A stretch of 64,000 bases of DNA from Mucilaginibacter kameinonensis. Lineage in GTDB: Bacteria; Bacteroidota; Bacteroidia; Sphingobacteriales; Sphingobacteriaceae. Below, piece by piece: positions 39,087 through 47,824 of this stretch (positions are counted from its first letter, which is position 1; the number at the start of each line of letters is the position of its first letter). The stretch is taken from NCBI RefSeq assembly GCF_003675385.1, contig NZ_RCWZ01000001.1:744001-808000 (forward strand). The letters run 5' to 3'. A program made the translations under genes and the position numbers. Below the pieces are notes generated by a model, which saw only the letters and a program-made list of their open reading frames with translations, was not told the DNA's origin and made no database searches.

Positions 39087-39524
39087 TCAAACGCAGGCTA
39101 TCTTCTCTACCCGATTGGCATGCCTGCCGCCTTCAAATTCAGTATTCAAAAATGTGGTAACTATGGCCTTTGCTTCTTCGGGGGTAACAAAGCGGGCGGG
39201 TACGCAAACTATGTTGGCGTTGTTGTGGCTGCGGGCCAGTACGGCAATTTCTTCTTTCCAGCAAATAGCCGCACGAATGTTCTGATGTTTATTGGCCGTT
39301 ATAGCAACGCCATTAGCTGCACCACAAATCAGGATGCCAAGGTCACACTCACCGCTTTCAACTGCGTTGGCTACAGGATGCGCGAAATCAGGATAATCAA
39401 CCGACTCGGACGAGTAAGTGCCGAAGTCTTTTACTTCGATAGATGAAAGTGTTTCTGTTAAAATTTGTTTGTATTCATACCCGGCGTGATCCGAACCGAT
39501 AGCGATTTTTAATCCTTGCATCAT
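39087..39524 (-). CDS. rpiB: Ribose 5-phosphate isomerase B
   Basis: A 145-residue isomerase of the RpiB/LacAB family, interconverting ribose 5-phosphate and ribulose 5-phosphate. Key features are IGSDHAGYEYKQ at the N-terminus, SVDYPDFAHPVANAV, the active Cys67 in LGILICGAANGVAI and NIRAAICWKEE. Length and motif match RpiB. It lies between tatC and the M28 gene on the minus strand. Confidence 0.94.
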   Translation of the reverse strand: MMQGLKIAIGSDHAGYEYKQILTETLSSIEVKDFGTYSSESVDYPDFAHPVANAVESGECDLGILICGAANGVAITANKHQNIRAAICWKEEIAVLARSHNNANIVCVPARFVTPEEAKAIVTTFLNTEFEGGRHANRVEKIACV

Positions 39525-39604
39525 TTATCAAAAGTATAACGTTTTATCACTTTTTAAAGGTAAATAATTTGTTATAAACAGGCTAATCTGCTTCGGCGCG
39601 AAAC

Positions 39605-39655
39605 GGCGAATAATCCAATTGAAAATATGCAGATCTCACCTATTTGCGATGGTTG
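39605..39655. repeat. Weak TGCAGAT/TTTGCGA word remnant
   Basis: GAAAATATGCAGATCTCACC followed by TATTTGCGATGG recalls the TGCAAATATGCAGATG words of the acc region but no arms are clear. It lies in the 174-base gap between tatC and rpiB. Confidence 0.25.
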
Positions 39656-39698
39656 TCATTAGAAGAACATTTGAAGAGGCGCGGGGTGTCAAATAGGA

Positions 39699-40568
39699 TT
39701 AATTACCCTTATTGAATTCCAGCTCTTTTTTAATCTTTCTTTTTTCAACAAGGCCTGCTACAACTATACTCACCTCGTACAACACGAATAGCGGTATACT
39801 AACCACTGTCATGGTAAGCATATCTGGTGTAGGGGTAACCACCGCAGCAATGATCAGGATCACTACAATAGCGTAACGGCGGGTTTCTTTCATAAACTTA
39901 GGCGTCATAATGCCTAAGTTTGCCAGTATATAAACCAATATAGGCAATTGGAAAACCACGCCGGTAGCGAGCGTAAGCGTGGCTACCGATGAAATATAAG
40001 AGTCAATATCAAACAAGTTTTGAATAGCAGTACTAACCGTATAGCTCGACAGGAAGTTGATTGACATTGGGGTGATCACAAAATAACCGAATGTGATCCC
40101 TAAAAAGAAAAGAATACAGGCATAAAATACAAAGCCCGTGGCGGCTTTGCGCTCGGCCTCATGAAGGGCAGGCTTTATAAAACGCCATATTTCCCATATC
40201 AGGTACGGAACACCTAAGGTAATACCGATGATAAGCGAAGAGTTGATCTGCAGGGTAAATTGACCTGCCATTTCGGTATTGATGAGGTGTACATTTACAT
40301 TATCAATACAGAAACCATCGCGGTGAAGCGCAGCACCAAGTTTGCAAAGCATGCGATAGGTCCAGAAGGTTGACTTGCTGGGACCCATAATAATGGTACT
40401 GAAAATCCAGTCGTAGTAGTAAAAAACAACAACGGTAAATACTACAATGGCTACTGAAGCTCTTACGAGGTGCCACCTTAAAGCCTCGAGGTGATCAAAG
40501 AACGACATTTCTGCCTCTAACGTTTTCCCTTTATCTTTTATGGCCTTGATGATCTTGCTGTCGCTCAT
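39699..40568 (-). CDS. tatC: Sec-independent protein translocase subunit TatC
   Basis: A 289-residue six-helix inner-membrane protein, the twin-arginine signal receptor of the Tat export system. The N-terminal MSFFDHLEALRWHLVRASVAI is the conserved cytoplasmic entry (with DHLEALR), and helices such as LQINSSLIIGITLGVPYLIW, FVFYACILFFLGITFGYFV and VVILIIAAVVTPTPDML follow. It has a longer first periplasmic loop (about 50-100) than E. coli TatC, usual in this phylum. It lies 67 bases after accC on the same strand; tatA is not in the window. Confidence 0.95.
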   Translation of the reverse strand: MSDSKIIKAIKDKGKTLEAEMSFFDHLEALRWHLVRASVAIVVFTVVVFYYYDWIFSTIIMGPSKSTFWTYRMLCKLGAALHRDGFCIDNVNVHLINTEMAGQFTLQINSSLIIGITLGVPYLIWEIWRFIKPALHEAERKAATGFVFYACILFFLGITFGYFVITPMSINFLSSYTVSTAIQNLFDIDSYISSVATLTLATGVVFQLPILVYILANLGIMTPKFMKETRRYAIVVILIIAAVVTPTPDMLTMTVVSIPLFVLYEVSIVVAGLVEKRKIKKELEFNKGN

Positions 40569-40635
40569 TATAATATATACCGCTGTATAAACGCTATCTT
40601 GCTAAGTACGTAATATTTTATGAAGATAGTTTGAA

Positions 40636-41970
40636 TTATATCTCAAATGTATCCATAAACTTGGTGGTAAAGTTACCGGCCCGGAAGTTAGGATCCTTCA
40701 ATAATTTTAAATGGAATGGAATAGTGGTTTTAATTCCCTCAATCACAAATTCGCTCAAAGCGCGCTCCATGGTGCTTAAAGCTTCATCGCGGGTTTGGGC
40801 CACGCAAATAACTTTAGCTATCATTGAGTCGTAGTTTGGAGGGATAACATAACCTGAGTAAACGTGCGTATCGATACGTACACCGTGACCACCCGGAGAG
40901 TGGAAATTGGTTATTTTACCTGGTGACGGGCGGAAACCATTAAACGGATCTTCGGCATTGATACGGCACTCAATGGCATGCATTGTTGGCTCATAGTTTT
41001 TACCTGAGATAGGGATACCTGCAGCAACTTTAATTTGCTCTTTGATCAGGTCGAAGTTGATTACCTCTTCGGTAACCGGGTGTTCAACCTGGATACGGGT
41101 GTTCATTTCCATGAAGTAGAAATTACGGTCTTTATCAACCAAAAACTCTACTGTACCGGCACCTTCGTATTTTACAGCTTTGGCGCCTTTAATGGCAGCC
41201 TCACCCATTTTTTTACGAAGTTTTTCGGTCATGAAAGGCGATGGGGCCTCTTCAACCAGTTTCTGGTGACGGCGCTGGATAGAGCAATCACGTTCAGACA
41301 GGTGGCAAACTTTACCAAACTGGTCGCCTACAACCTGTATTTCGATGTGGCGCGGGTCCTGAACATATTTTTCAAGGTACAGACCATCGTTACCAAAGGC
41401 AGCACCAGATTCGGCACGGGCCGAGTCCCATGCGTTTTCAAACTCTTCGTCTTTCCAAACAATACGCATACCACGGCCACCACCACCGGCAGTAGCTTTC
41501 AGTATAACCGGGTAGCCAATTTTGTTGGCAATAGCAATACCCGATTTAACATCAGAAAGTAAACCATCAGAACCGGGAACAATAGGTACACCGGCTTTTT
41601 TCATGGTGTCTTTAGCCGAAGCTTTATCACCCATCTGGTTGATCTGCTCGGCAGTAGCACCAATAAATTTGATACCATACTCAGCGCAAATAGCCGAAAA
41701 CTTAGCGTTTTCAGACAAGAAGCCGTAACCAGGGTGGATAGCATCCGCATTGGTTAACTCGGCAGCCGATATGATGTTAGGAATATTTAAATAGGAATCG
41801 CGGCTTGGCGGCGGACCGATACAAACAGCTTCATCAGCAAAACGAACATGCAGACTATCGCGGTCGGCAGTTGAATATACAGCAACCGTTTTAATACCCA
41901 TTTCCTTACAGGTACGGATAACACGAAGGGCGATCTCGCCACGGTTAGCTATTAATATTTTTTTAAACAT
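40636..41970 (-). CDS. accC: Acetyl-CoA carboxylase, biotin carboxylase subunit
   Basis: A 444-residue ATP-grasp enzyme that carboxylates the biotin of AccB. Signatures: [23 protein letters not shown] (N-terminal), GGGGRGMR (ATP loop), [16 protein letters not shown] (catalytic), and [19 protein letters not shown] in the C-terminal domain. Length is typical of AccC. It follows accB on the minus strand after a 148-base gap that is largely repeat, so the accBC operon is interrupted by an inserted element but probably still read through. Confidence 0.96.
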   Translation of the reverse strand: MFKKILIANRGEIALRVIRTCKEMGIKTVAVYSTADRDSLHVRFADEAVCIGPPPSRDSYLNIPNIISAAELTNADAIHPGYGFLSENAKFSAICAEYGIKFIGATAEQINQMGDKASAKDTMKKAGVPIVPGSDGLLSDVKSGIAIANKIGYPVILKATAGGGGRGMRIVWKDEEFENAWDSARAESGAAFGNDGLYLEKYVQDPRHIEIQVVGDQFGKVCHLSERDCSIQRRHQKLVEEAPSPFMTEKLRKKMGEAAIKGAKAVKYEGAGTVEFLVDKDRNFYFMEMNTRIQVEHPVTEEVINFDLIKEQIKVAAGIPISGKNYEPTMHAIECRINAEDPFNGFRPSPGKITNFHSPGGHGVRIDTHVYSGYVIPPNYDSMIAKVICVAQTRDEALSTMERALSEFVIEGIKTTIPFHLKLLKDPNFRAGNFTTKFMDTFEI

Positions 41971-41984
41971 TGTTTTTCTTTAAT

Positions 41985-42118
41985 ATGCAAATTACAGATG
42001 TGCAAATATGCAGATGAAAAATATTAGCGGATTATTGATTGGCAAATATGTAAATTATTAATGTGCAAATGACTTAATCATCATTTGCACATCTGAAATC
42101 TGCACATTCGCACATCAA
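41985..42118. repeat. TGTGCAAATATGCAGATG word repeat between accB and accC
   Basis: The 148-base gap iterates GCAAATTACAGATGTGCAAA and TATGCAGATG on one side and TGCACATCTGAAATCTGCAC and TTCGCACAT on the other, so the gap can fold on itself. From accB, the words begin immediately after the TAA stop. Related words follow metG and flank 42640-42712. Confidence 0.82.
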
Positions 42119-42592
42119 TTAAACTGGTTCTACTAAAAACAGTGGTTGATCGTACTCAACAGGTGAAGCGTTATCAACAAGTACTTTCACTATACGGCCC
42201 GAAACTTCTGATTCAATTTCATTGAACAGTTTCATAGCTTCGATGATACATACTACAGTACCTGGTTTTATCTCGTCGCCAACGTTTACAAACAAAGGTT
42301 TATCCGGGCTTGATGAGCGGTAAAAAGTACCGATCATTGGCGATTTAACGGTAATGTATTTCGATGTATCCGGAGCGGCCGGTGCAGCAGGTTCAACTGG
42401 TGTTGGGGCCGGAGCAGATGGCAATACCGGAGTAACAGGTTGTGTAACAGCCGGAATAGTAGCATGAACCACCGTAGGTTGTACCTCGTTGGTTTTTATT
42501 GTGATTTTAAAATCTTTTTGCTCGATTGATACTTCGTTCACGCCCGATTTGGAAACAAAGCGAATAAGGTCCTGAATTTGTTTAATATCCAT
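42119..42592 (-). CDS. accB: Acetyl-CoA carboxylase, biotin carboxyl carrier protein
   Basis: A 157-residue BCCP. An N-terminal helical segment ([19 protein letters not shown]) and a Pro/Ala-rich linker (about 55-80) precede the biotinyl domain with biotin Lys121 in [14 protein letters not shown]. It shuttles carboxyl groups from AccC to the carboxyltransferase. Gene order fabH-accB-accC in transcription is usual for Bacteroidota. Confidence 0.96.
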   Translation of the reverse strand: MDIKQIQDLIRFVSKSGVNEVSIEQKDFKITIKTNEVQPTVVHATIPAVTQPVTPVLPSAPAPTPVEPAAPAAPDTSKYITVKSPMIGTFYRSSSPDKPLFVNVGDEIKPGTVVCIIEAMKLFNEIESEVSGRIVKVLVDNASPVEYDQPLFLVEPV

Positions 42593-42639
42593 GTTGAAGG
42601 ATTAATTGGTTTGGGACAAAGTTTATATCTAAGTTATAC

Positions 42640-42712
42640 AATTAATGTGCAAATTCCCGTTGTGCAAATATGCAAATCCATGTACTGATGTGCAAATGCC
42701 CTTTGTTGCAAA
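42640..42712. repeat. TGTGCAAATATGCAAATC word repeat between fabH and accB
   Basis: Iterations of ATGTGCAAAT, TTGTGCAAATATGCAAATCC and TGATGTGCAAATGCCC occupy this part of the 290-base fabH-accB gap. The rest of the gap (42713-42882) is AT-rich with no clear element except GTTCCATCTGTTCCATATCT. Confidence 0.7.
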
Positions 42713-42882
42713 TTATACGTTAGTTAATTAATCAGAGGTTCAATTATATCACAATTGAACAGTTTTATATGTTTTTATAAGCAGATAACATGTGCCGTTT
42801 ACAGATGTTTTATTTTTTTGATGCAGTTAACACCGATTTACCGGTGTTCCATCTGTTCCATATCTGGAACACTAACATCAAA

Positions 42883-43872
42883 TTAATAAGCCCACTTTAA
42901 ATACACAGAGCCCCAGGTAAAGCCACCGCCGAAAGCTGCTAAAATAAGGTTATCCCCTTTTTTAAACTTGCTTTCCCATTCCCATAAACAAAGAGGGATA
43001 GTGCCGTTGGTAGTATTACCGTAACGCTCAATATTAATGATCACCTTTTCGGGGCTGATACCTGTACGGTTTGCAGTAGCGTCGATAATGCGCTTGTTGG
43101 CCTGATGCGGTACCAACCAGGCAATATCATCGCCTGTAAGGTTGTTACGCTCCATAACCTCATGTGCAACATCAGCCATATTGGTTACCGCGAATTTAAA
43201 CACCGCCTGCCCTTCCTGGTAAGCGTAGTGTTCGCCCGCGTCAACAGTAGCATGACTGGCTGGTTTTAATGAACCGCCTGCCTTAAGGTTAAGGTACTGG
43301 CCGCCGGCACCATCGCTTCTTAAAATAGAATCGATAAGGCCGTTGCCTTCCTCATTTGGCTCAAGCAGGGCAGCGCCGCAACCATCACCAAAAATGATGC
43401 AGGTAGCACGGTCTTTATAGTTTACAATGGCCGACATTTTATCGCCGCCAACAACCAATACTTTTTTGTGCTTGCCGCTTTCAATAAACTGCGCGCCCGA
43501 GGTTAAGCCATACAGGAAACCTGAGCAGGCTGCCTGTAAATCAAATCCCCATGCATTTTTTGCACCAATTTTATGGGCTAAAATGTTGGCCGTAGCCGGG
43601 AATATCATATCGGGGGTGGTAGTACAGAAGATGATAAGATCGATCTCATCGGCACCGATACCGCGTTTTTTAAGGAGCTCGGTAACGGCAGGGACCGCCA
43701 TATCAGATGTAGCAAGGCCTTCGCCTTTTAATATGCGTCGCTCTTTGATACCGGTACGGCTGGTTATCCACTCGTCATTTGTATCAACCATTGTTTCCAG
43801 TTCCTGGTTGGTTAATACATAGTCGGGAACGTAACCATGTACAGCGGTAATAGCGGCATGAACTTTACTCAT
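42883..43872 (-). CDS. fabH: Beta-ketoacyl-ACP synthase III
   Basis: A 329-residue condensing enzyme that starts fatty-acid synthesis from acetyl- or branched acyl-CoA and malonyl-ACP. The catalytic Cys116 is in [12 protein letters not shown], with His in [11 protein letters not shown] and Asn in [12 protein letters not shown]. It lies 10 bases behind plsX, indicating an operon of rpmF-plsX-fabH. Confidence 0.96.
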   Translation of the reverse strand: MSKVHAAITAVHGYVPDYVLTNQELETMVDTNDEWITSRTGIKERRILKGEGLATSDMAVPAVTELLKKRGIGADEIDLIIFCTTTPDMIFPATANILAHKIGAKNAWGFDLQAACSGFLYGLTSGAQFIESGKHKKVLVVGGDKMSAIVNYKDRATCIIFGDGCGAALLEPNEEGNGLIDSILRSDGAGGQYLNLKAGGSLKPASHATVDAGEHYAYQEGQAVFKFAVTNMADVAHEVMERNNLTGDDIAWLVPHQANKRIIDATANRTGISPEKVIINIERYGNTTNGTIPLCLWEWESKFKKGDNLILAAFGGGFTWGSVYLKWAY

Positions 43873-43882
43873 CTTTATAAAA

Positions 43883-44821
43883 TTACTGGAATGCTTGTTT
43901 TATTTTATCAACGAGGTTACTCTCTACCATATTCCTTGATAAAAGGACCATGTTTTTTATAGCCTCCGGACTCGAGATGCCGTGACCAACAACAACGGGG
44001 GCATTTACACCCAGTATTGGGCTACCGCCGTATTGTTCATAATTAAACCTGTCAAAAAACTCGTCCTTCAGCTGTTTCTTCCTCGTTATAACGTAAAACG
44101 ATTCGGCAAGCTTTAATATTACATTGCCGGTAAAACCATCGCATACATACACGTCGGTACCTTCGCTAAAAAGATCGCGTCCTTCAACATTGCCAACAAA
44201 GTTAAACAACTTTGTTTCTTTCATTAATGGGTAGGTAGCCTGGCAAAGTAAATTGCCTTTTTCCTCTTCTTCGCCAATGTTTATGAGCGCAACCCGTGGG
44301 TTAGGTATATCATAAACGGTTTGGGCAAACAAGCTGCCAAGTACCCCGAACTGAACAAGCACATCGGGTTTGCAATCGGCATTGGCACCTACATCCAACA
44401 AAATACCCAAACCTCCTTTAAGTTTGGGTACAATAGTAGTCATAGCCGGGCGTACAACACCCGGAATGGTTTTTACACTGAACATGGCGCCAACAAGCAT
44501 AGCGCCGGTGTTACCAGCAGACGAGAAGGCCTGAATTTCGCCGGCTTTAAGCAGTTGAAAACCAACTGATATGCTGGAGTCAGGCTTCTGGACAATAGCT
44601 TTGGTAGGATGCTCGCCCATGCCAATAACTTCGGTTGTATGTACAAACTCGAAGTGATCGGGGCTCACACCATTTTCCTGAAGAATACTTACTGTAACTT
44701 CCTTATCGCCAATAAGAACCAGTTTCTGGTCGGCGGATAAAGTTTTATAAGCTTCGATAGCTCCTAAAACAGCTGCTTTGGGAGCGTAATCACCGCCCAT
44801 AATGTCTAAGCCAATCTTCAT
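43883..44821 (-). CDS. plsX: Phosphate acyltransferase PlsX
   Basis: A 312-residue enzyme that makes acyl-phosphate from acyl-ACP for phospholipid synthesis. The N-terminus [21 protein letters not shown] and [31 protein letters not shown] and [16 protein letters not shown] are diagnostic. It sits 16 bases downstream of rpmF in the widespread rpmF-plsX-fabH cluster. Confidence 0.96.
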   Translation of the reverse strand: MKIGLDIMGGDYAPKAAVLGAIEAYKTLSADQKLVLIGDKEVTVSILQENGVSPDHFEFVHTTEVIGMGEHPTKAIVQKPDSSISVGFQLLKAGEIQAFSSAGNTGAMLVGAMFSVKTIPGVVRPAMTTIVPKLKGGLGILLDVGANADCKPDVLVQFGVLGSLFAQTVYDIPNPRVALINIGEEEEKGNLLCQATYPLMKETKLFNFVGNVEGRDLFSEGTDVYVCDGFTGNVILKLAESFYVITRKKQLKDEFFDRFNYEQYGGSPILGVNAPVVVGHGISSPEAIKNMVLLSRNMVESNLVDKIKQAFQ

Positions 44822-44837
44822 TTGCAGAAAATTAAAC

Positions 44838-45029
44838 TTATGCTACTGCTGCTTTCTCAATAAGAACTTTACCGTTGTAGTAAACATTACCATCAACAGT
44901 GTATGCTCTGTGTGGCAAGTGCACAGCGCCTGTAGTTTGGCAGGTAGTTAAAGTTGGAGCTTCCGCTTTGTAATGAGTTCTGCGTTTATCTCTCCTTGAT
45001 TTCGAAAATTTCCGCTTTGGATGTGGCAT
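44838..45029 (-). CDS. rpmF: 50S ribosomal protein L32
   Basis: A 63-residue basic ribosomal protein with [25 protein letters not shown] and the tail [25 protein letters not shown]. Only one Cys of the ancestral zinc ribbon remains, so it is the zinc-free form. Lies between DUF177 and plsX, as usual. Confidence 0.97.
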   Translation of the reverse strand: MPHPKRKFSKSRRDKRRTHYKAEAPTLTTCQTTGAVHLPHRAYTVDGNVYYNGKVLIEKAAVA

Positions 45030-45045
45030 AATATCCTAATATTAA

Positions 45046-45570
45046 TTATTTATTCATGTTCCTGAGCGCATCCCACCGTGGGTCTGTTTGCTCACTTTGT
45101 TCATCATTTGCCGAAAGCTTATTCAGCTTGTCAAGCATTTCCTTATCACAATAAGGGGTTTCGCCCTCGTTGTCGCAAACCGAAATAAACGGTACTGCAA
45201 CGTTTATGTATTCATAAATCAACCCGGCTATATCAATCTCATGATCGTTTTTACCAAGGGTGATGATCTCTTCGTCTTCATCAATCTCCTCATCACTGAA
45301 CTTAGCTATCTGTTGTTCAGTAATATCAACCTGTTGAGGCAATTGCGATAAACACCTGTCGCAGGTGGTATCAATTGTGCCGTCAATCTTAAAGTTCAGG
45401 ATCAGCATAGTTTCCTGCTTATCCAGTTCAACCTCACAGTGCAGGGTTGCCTTTTTTACTAACGAGTACTCAAACTCATCAAAAAAGTCATCCTGTATGT
45501 CATACTCAAACTGGTGTTTCCCCAGTTTAAGCCCCGTAAAGGGAATCGAATATTTCTTAAGCGATTTCAA
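45046..45570 (-). CDS. DUF177/YceD family protein (23S rRNA accumulation protein)
   Basis: A 174-residue acidic protein with the DUF177 pattern: KYSIPFTGLKLGKHQFEYDI, a Cys pair in TTCDRCLSQLP, the EEIDEDEEIITLGKNDHEIDI strand and PYCDKEMLDKLNKLS tail. YceD homologues upstream of rpmF influence 23S rRNA accumulation in bacteria and plants. I choose the TTG at 45570 (LKSLKKYSIPF) as start, because upstream residues from 45591 contain an unlikely RANCCS sequence. First gene of the rpmF-plsX-fabH-acc operon. Confidence 0.88.
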   Translation of the reverse strand: MKSLKKYSIPFTGLKLGKHQFEYDIQDDFFDEFEYSLVKKATLHCEVELDKQETMLILNFKIDGTIDTTCDRCLSQLPQQVDITEQQIAKFSDEEIDEDEEIITLGKNDHEIDIAGLIYEYINVAVPFISVCDNEGETPYCDKEMLDKLNKLSANDEQSEQTDPRWDALRNMNK

Positions 45571-45680
45571 TGAGCAACAATTAGCCCGCAAATGTAGGGA
45601 AAAATACCATAACTGGAAAGTGTTTTTTTATTTTGACTTTTAACCAGTTTGAAAGGCACGCAGTTAAGGGTAAAATGTTG

Positions 45681-45723
45681 ATAATTAAGAAGATTATGCC
45701 ATCGCATTATTCTTCTTAATTAT
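45681..45723. repeat. Inverted repeat after the S8 protease gene
   Basis: ATAATTAAGAAGA (45681-45693) and TCTTCTTAATTAT (45711-45723) are perfect 13-bp arms. The right arm begins 7 bases beyond the protease stop. There is no T-run, so it may be a hairpin or word repeat rather than a clear terminator. Confidence 0.5.
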
Positions 45724-45730
45724 TATAAAA

Positions 45731-47380
45731 TTAATTAACCAGAACCTCGGGTTTCATTTTAGACGCAAGTTGTAACGCTTTGTAAGCGTTTACAATACCG
45801 CCGGTTTTTGAAAGTGTTGTAAAATCAACCTTTTCGGTTTTGCTGCCGGGCTTCAAAACCATGGTGCCGGTAAGTGGTGTAGCCGAGCCTAAAATGGCTT
45901 CTTTCACCTGTTTAGCACTAAGGTTTGGATAATATTCTAATATCAAAGCGGCTATGCCGGCTGTTATTGGCGATGAAAAGCTGGTGCCATCTTCAGTATC
46001 AACTTCAGCATCGGTAGTAATAGATGTTACCTTTACCCCCGGGGCAAAAACGTCGACACTCTTTTTGCCGTAGTTAGAGAAATCACCTGCAAGGTTTTGT
46101 CCTAATTTAGCGCCCGAAGCCCCCACGCTGATTACATTATCAGCGTCTGTTGACGATCCGTCTAAAAAGGTATCATTCGGAAACTCAGGCTGTGTGTCCA
46201 TATCCTGGTTGTCGTTACCTGCAGCCATTACCAATAGTACATTCTTTGATGCGGCATATTTAAAGGCTGCATCAACCCATTCTTTATGAGGCGAGATCTT
46301 TTTGCCAAAGCTCATGTTAACCACCCTGGCGCCATTGTCAACCGCGTAGCGGATAGCATTGGCTACATCTTTATCGTATTCATCGCCGTTAGGTACGGCT
46401 TTAATGATCATCAGTTTTACATTGTCGGCTACGCCGTTAATGCCGTAGTTATTATTACGTACAGCGCCAATCAGTCCGGCTACGCCTGTGCCGTGCGCTG
46501 CATCAGCAAATTTTACCAGGTTATTGCCATATGGCTTGCCGTCCATAACATCTGGGTCATCGCCCACAATGCGTTTGCGCGAAGTAAGGTCGGGCGAAAT
46601 ATCATTGTTAAGCTTGGCCAGGTACTCGCTCAGGTCTTTAATGATCTTGGCATTGGTTGAGTTGGCCCCCTCCTGCGCAAATACCGACTCCCAAACATAT
46701 TTGCTTTGGCTCAAGGTATCATTGCTGGCTTTCACGCGTACCAGGTCGGCCTGCGTAAAGGTGCCATTGGCAGGCAAATTAAGACCGCGTTTAATGTATC
46801 CGCTGGTAACCATCAGCGCGTTCATTACCGGCGAAAGTTGGCCGATTTCGGTGTTAGCTTTGTTCACAGTCGAGTCATATACTGTTTTAACACGCAGCCA
46901 GTAGGCATATTCCTTTTTATCCGTGGCTGTCGAGTCGGTAACAGAGGCGTACTTGCCTTTCAGCTTGTTGTATTCGCGTACTTCTTCGGTGGTTTGGGTA
47001 AAATCGGCTTTGCCGCCCGGGCCACCTAAAAAATTCCAGCCATGTATATCATCAATGTAACCGTTATGGTCGTCGTCAATACCGTTCCCTGGAATTTCTT
47101 TTTTGTTTACCCATAACACTGTTTTCAGGTCTGTTTGCAGGGTATCAGCACCGCTGTCGATAGTTGCGACAACCACGGGCTTACTTTTTTTGCCTTGTAA
47201 AAACAAATAAGCCTGCTTTAAGCTGATGCCGTAAAAGCCGGTCTCCTTTAAATCAAGCAGGTGCCATGCTTTTGGCGGGGCTGGATCGGCGGCGGGTGCC
47301 TGTTGTGCCGATGCCGGTAGATTAATTAATAATGCTGCTGATAAGGTGGTTGCGCTTACGTACTTACAAAATTTGAACAT
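45731..47380 (-). CDS. Secreted S8 family serine peptidase (subtilase)
   Basis: A 549-residue exported subtilisin-like protease. Signal peptide KYVSATTLSAALLINLPASA. Catalytic residues: Asp in VVVATIDSGADTLQ, His in DAAHGTGVAGLIGA, Ser in EDGTSFSSPITAGIA; an Asn oxyanion residue is in VMAAGNDNQ. An insert of about 170 residues sits between the Asp and the His, common in Bacteroidota members. No C-terminal sorting domain for type IX secretion is visible; the tail ends ASKMKPEVLVN. It is probably periplasmic or surface-associated. Upstream is a 444-base repeat-filled gap. Confidence 0.92.
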   Translation of the reverse strand: MFKFCKYVSATTLSAALLINLPASAQQAPAADPAPPKAWHLLDLKETGFYGISLKQAYLFLQGKKSKPVVVATIDSGADTLQTDLKTVLWVNKKEIPGNGIDDDHNGYIDDIHGWNFLGGPGGKADFTQTTEEVREYNKLKGKYASVTDSTATDKKEYAYWLRVKTVYDSTVNKANTEIGQLSPVMNALMVTSGYIKRGLNLPANGTFTQADLVRVKASNDTLSQSKYVWESVFAQEGANSTNAKIIKDLSEYLAKLNNDISPDLTSRKRIVGDDPDVMDGKPYGNNLVKFADAAHGTGVAGLIGAVRNNNYGINGVADNVKLMIIKAVPNGDEYDKDVANAIRYAVDNGARVVNMSFGKKISPHKEWVDAAFKYAASKNVLLVMAAGNDNQDMDTQPEFPNDTFLDGSSTDADNVISVGASGAKLGQNLAGDFSNYGKKSVDVFAPGVKVTSITTDAEVDTEDGTSFSSPITAGIAALILEYYPNLSAKQVKEAILGSATPLTGTMVLKPGSKTEKVDFTTLSKTGGIVNAYKALQLASKMKPEVLVN

Positions 47381-47428
47381 GAACAGTGTTTATATGGTAT
47401 ATAGAATTCTTTAGAAGCATTAAAAAAG

Positions 47429-47456
47429 CGTCATTGCGAGGTACGAAGCAATCCCC
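47429..47456. repeat. Half-copy of the TCATTGCGAGG element
   Basis: These 28 bases are identical to 21526-21553, the left arm of the element with perfect 25-bp arms. Here the right arm is missing; CTATGCACAGTGCAAAATCA follows, related to the loop CTATGCATGTGTCC of the full copy. Confidence 0.8.
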
Positions 47457-47625
47457 AATTGGCGGATCGGCTATGCACAGTGCAAAATCACTTTGTTCTT
47501 GCAGGAATGCTGTTTAAACTATTGAGTTAAATCCTTTTTTAACGGCTTCTATCAGATATAAGTTTAATTTATTCTTTTAATTTTTATTTATTTTCTCCCA
47601 TCGGTAAATCTTGACCCTTTATTTC

Positions 47626-47709
47626 CGGGCGTTTCCTCCGGCCGGGCTATCCGCTCATACGCCTGCAGGCATTACGCTCATGGCCGGTATCCGCTGCTAT
47701 CCCTAACGC
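47626..47709. repeat. GC-rich intergenic element in the S8-aldehyde dehydrogenase gap
   Basis: A GC-rich island in an otherwise AT-rich gap with a near repeat of GGCCGGGCTATCCGCT (47640-47655) and GGCCGGTATCCGCT (47682-47695) and the tail GCTATCCCTAACGC. Such TATCCGCT...CCCTAACGC sequences resemble dispersed intergenic repeats of this phylum; I see only one copy here. Confidence 0.45.
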
Positions 47710-47724
47710 AAAAACAAAAAATCA

Positions 47725-47813
47725 TGTCATTGCGAGGAGGAACGACGAAGCAATCGCACGTAAGCATGGCCGCTTTGTATAGTATGCGATTGCCACGCTT
47801 CGCTCGCAATGAC
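47725..47813. repeat. TGTCATTGCGAGG inverted-repeat element
   Basis: Arms TGTCATTGCGAGG...GAAGCAATCGCA and TGCGATTGCCACGC...TCGCAATGACA surround the loop word TAAGCATGGC shared with 35124-35244. It ends 11 bases before the aldehyde dehydrogenase stop. Confidence 0.8.
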
Positions 47814-47824
47814 AAAGAGCTGAT

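Noticed and set aside
41035..41562. A 175-codon plus-strand frame opposite accC
   Set aside because: accC motifs cover the region; the frame is a by-product of codon bias.
45571..45591. TTG at 45591 as the DUF177 start
   Set aside because: The extra residues RANCCS are unlike the family N-terminus; TTG 45570 is preferred.
46286..46904. Plus-strand reading frames of 124 and 138 codons opposite the S8 protease
   Set aside because: The minus-strand frame carries all catalytic motifs; the opposite frames show no family or start signal.
47626..47709. Remnant of an insertion sequence
   Set aside because: No transposase-like reading frame or terminal inverted repeats are visible, only internal repeats.
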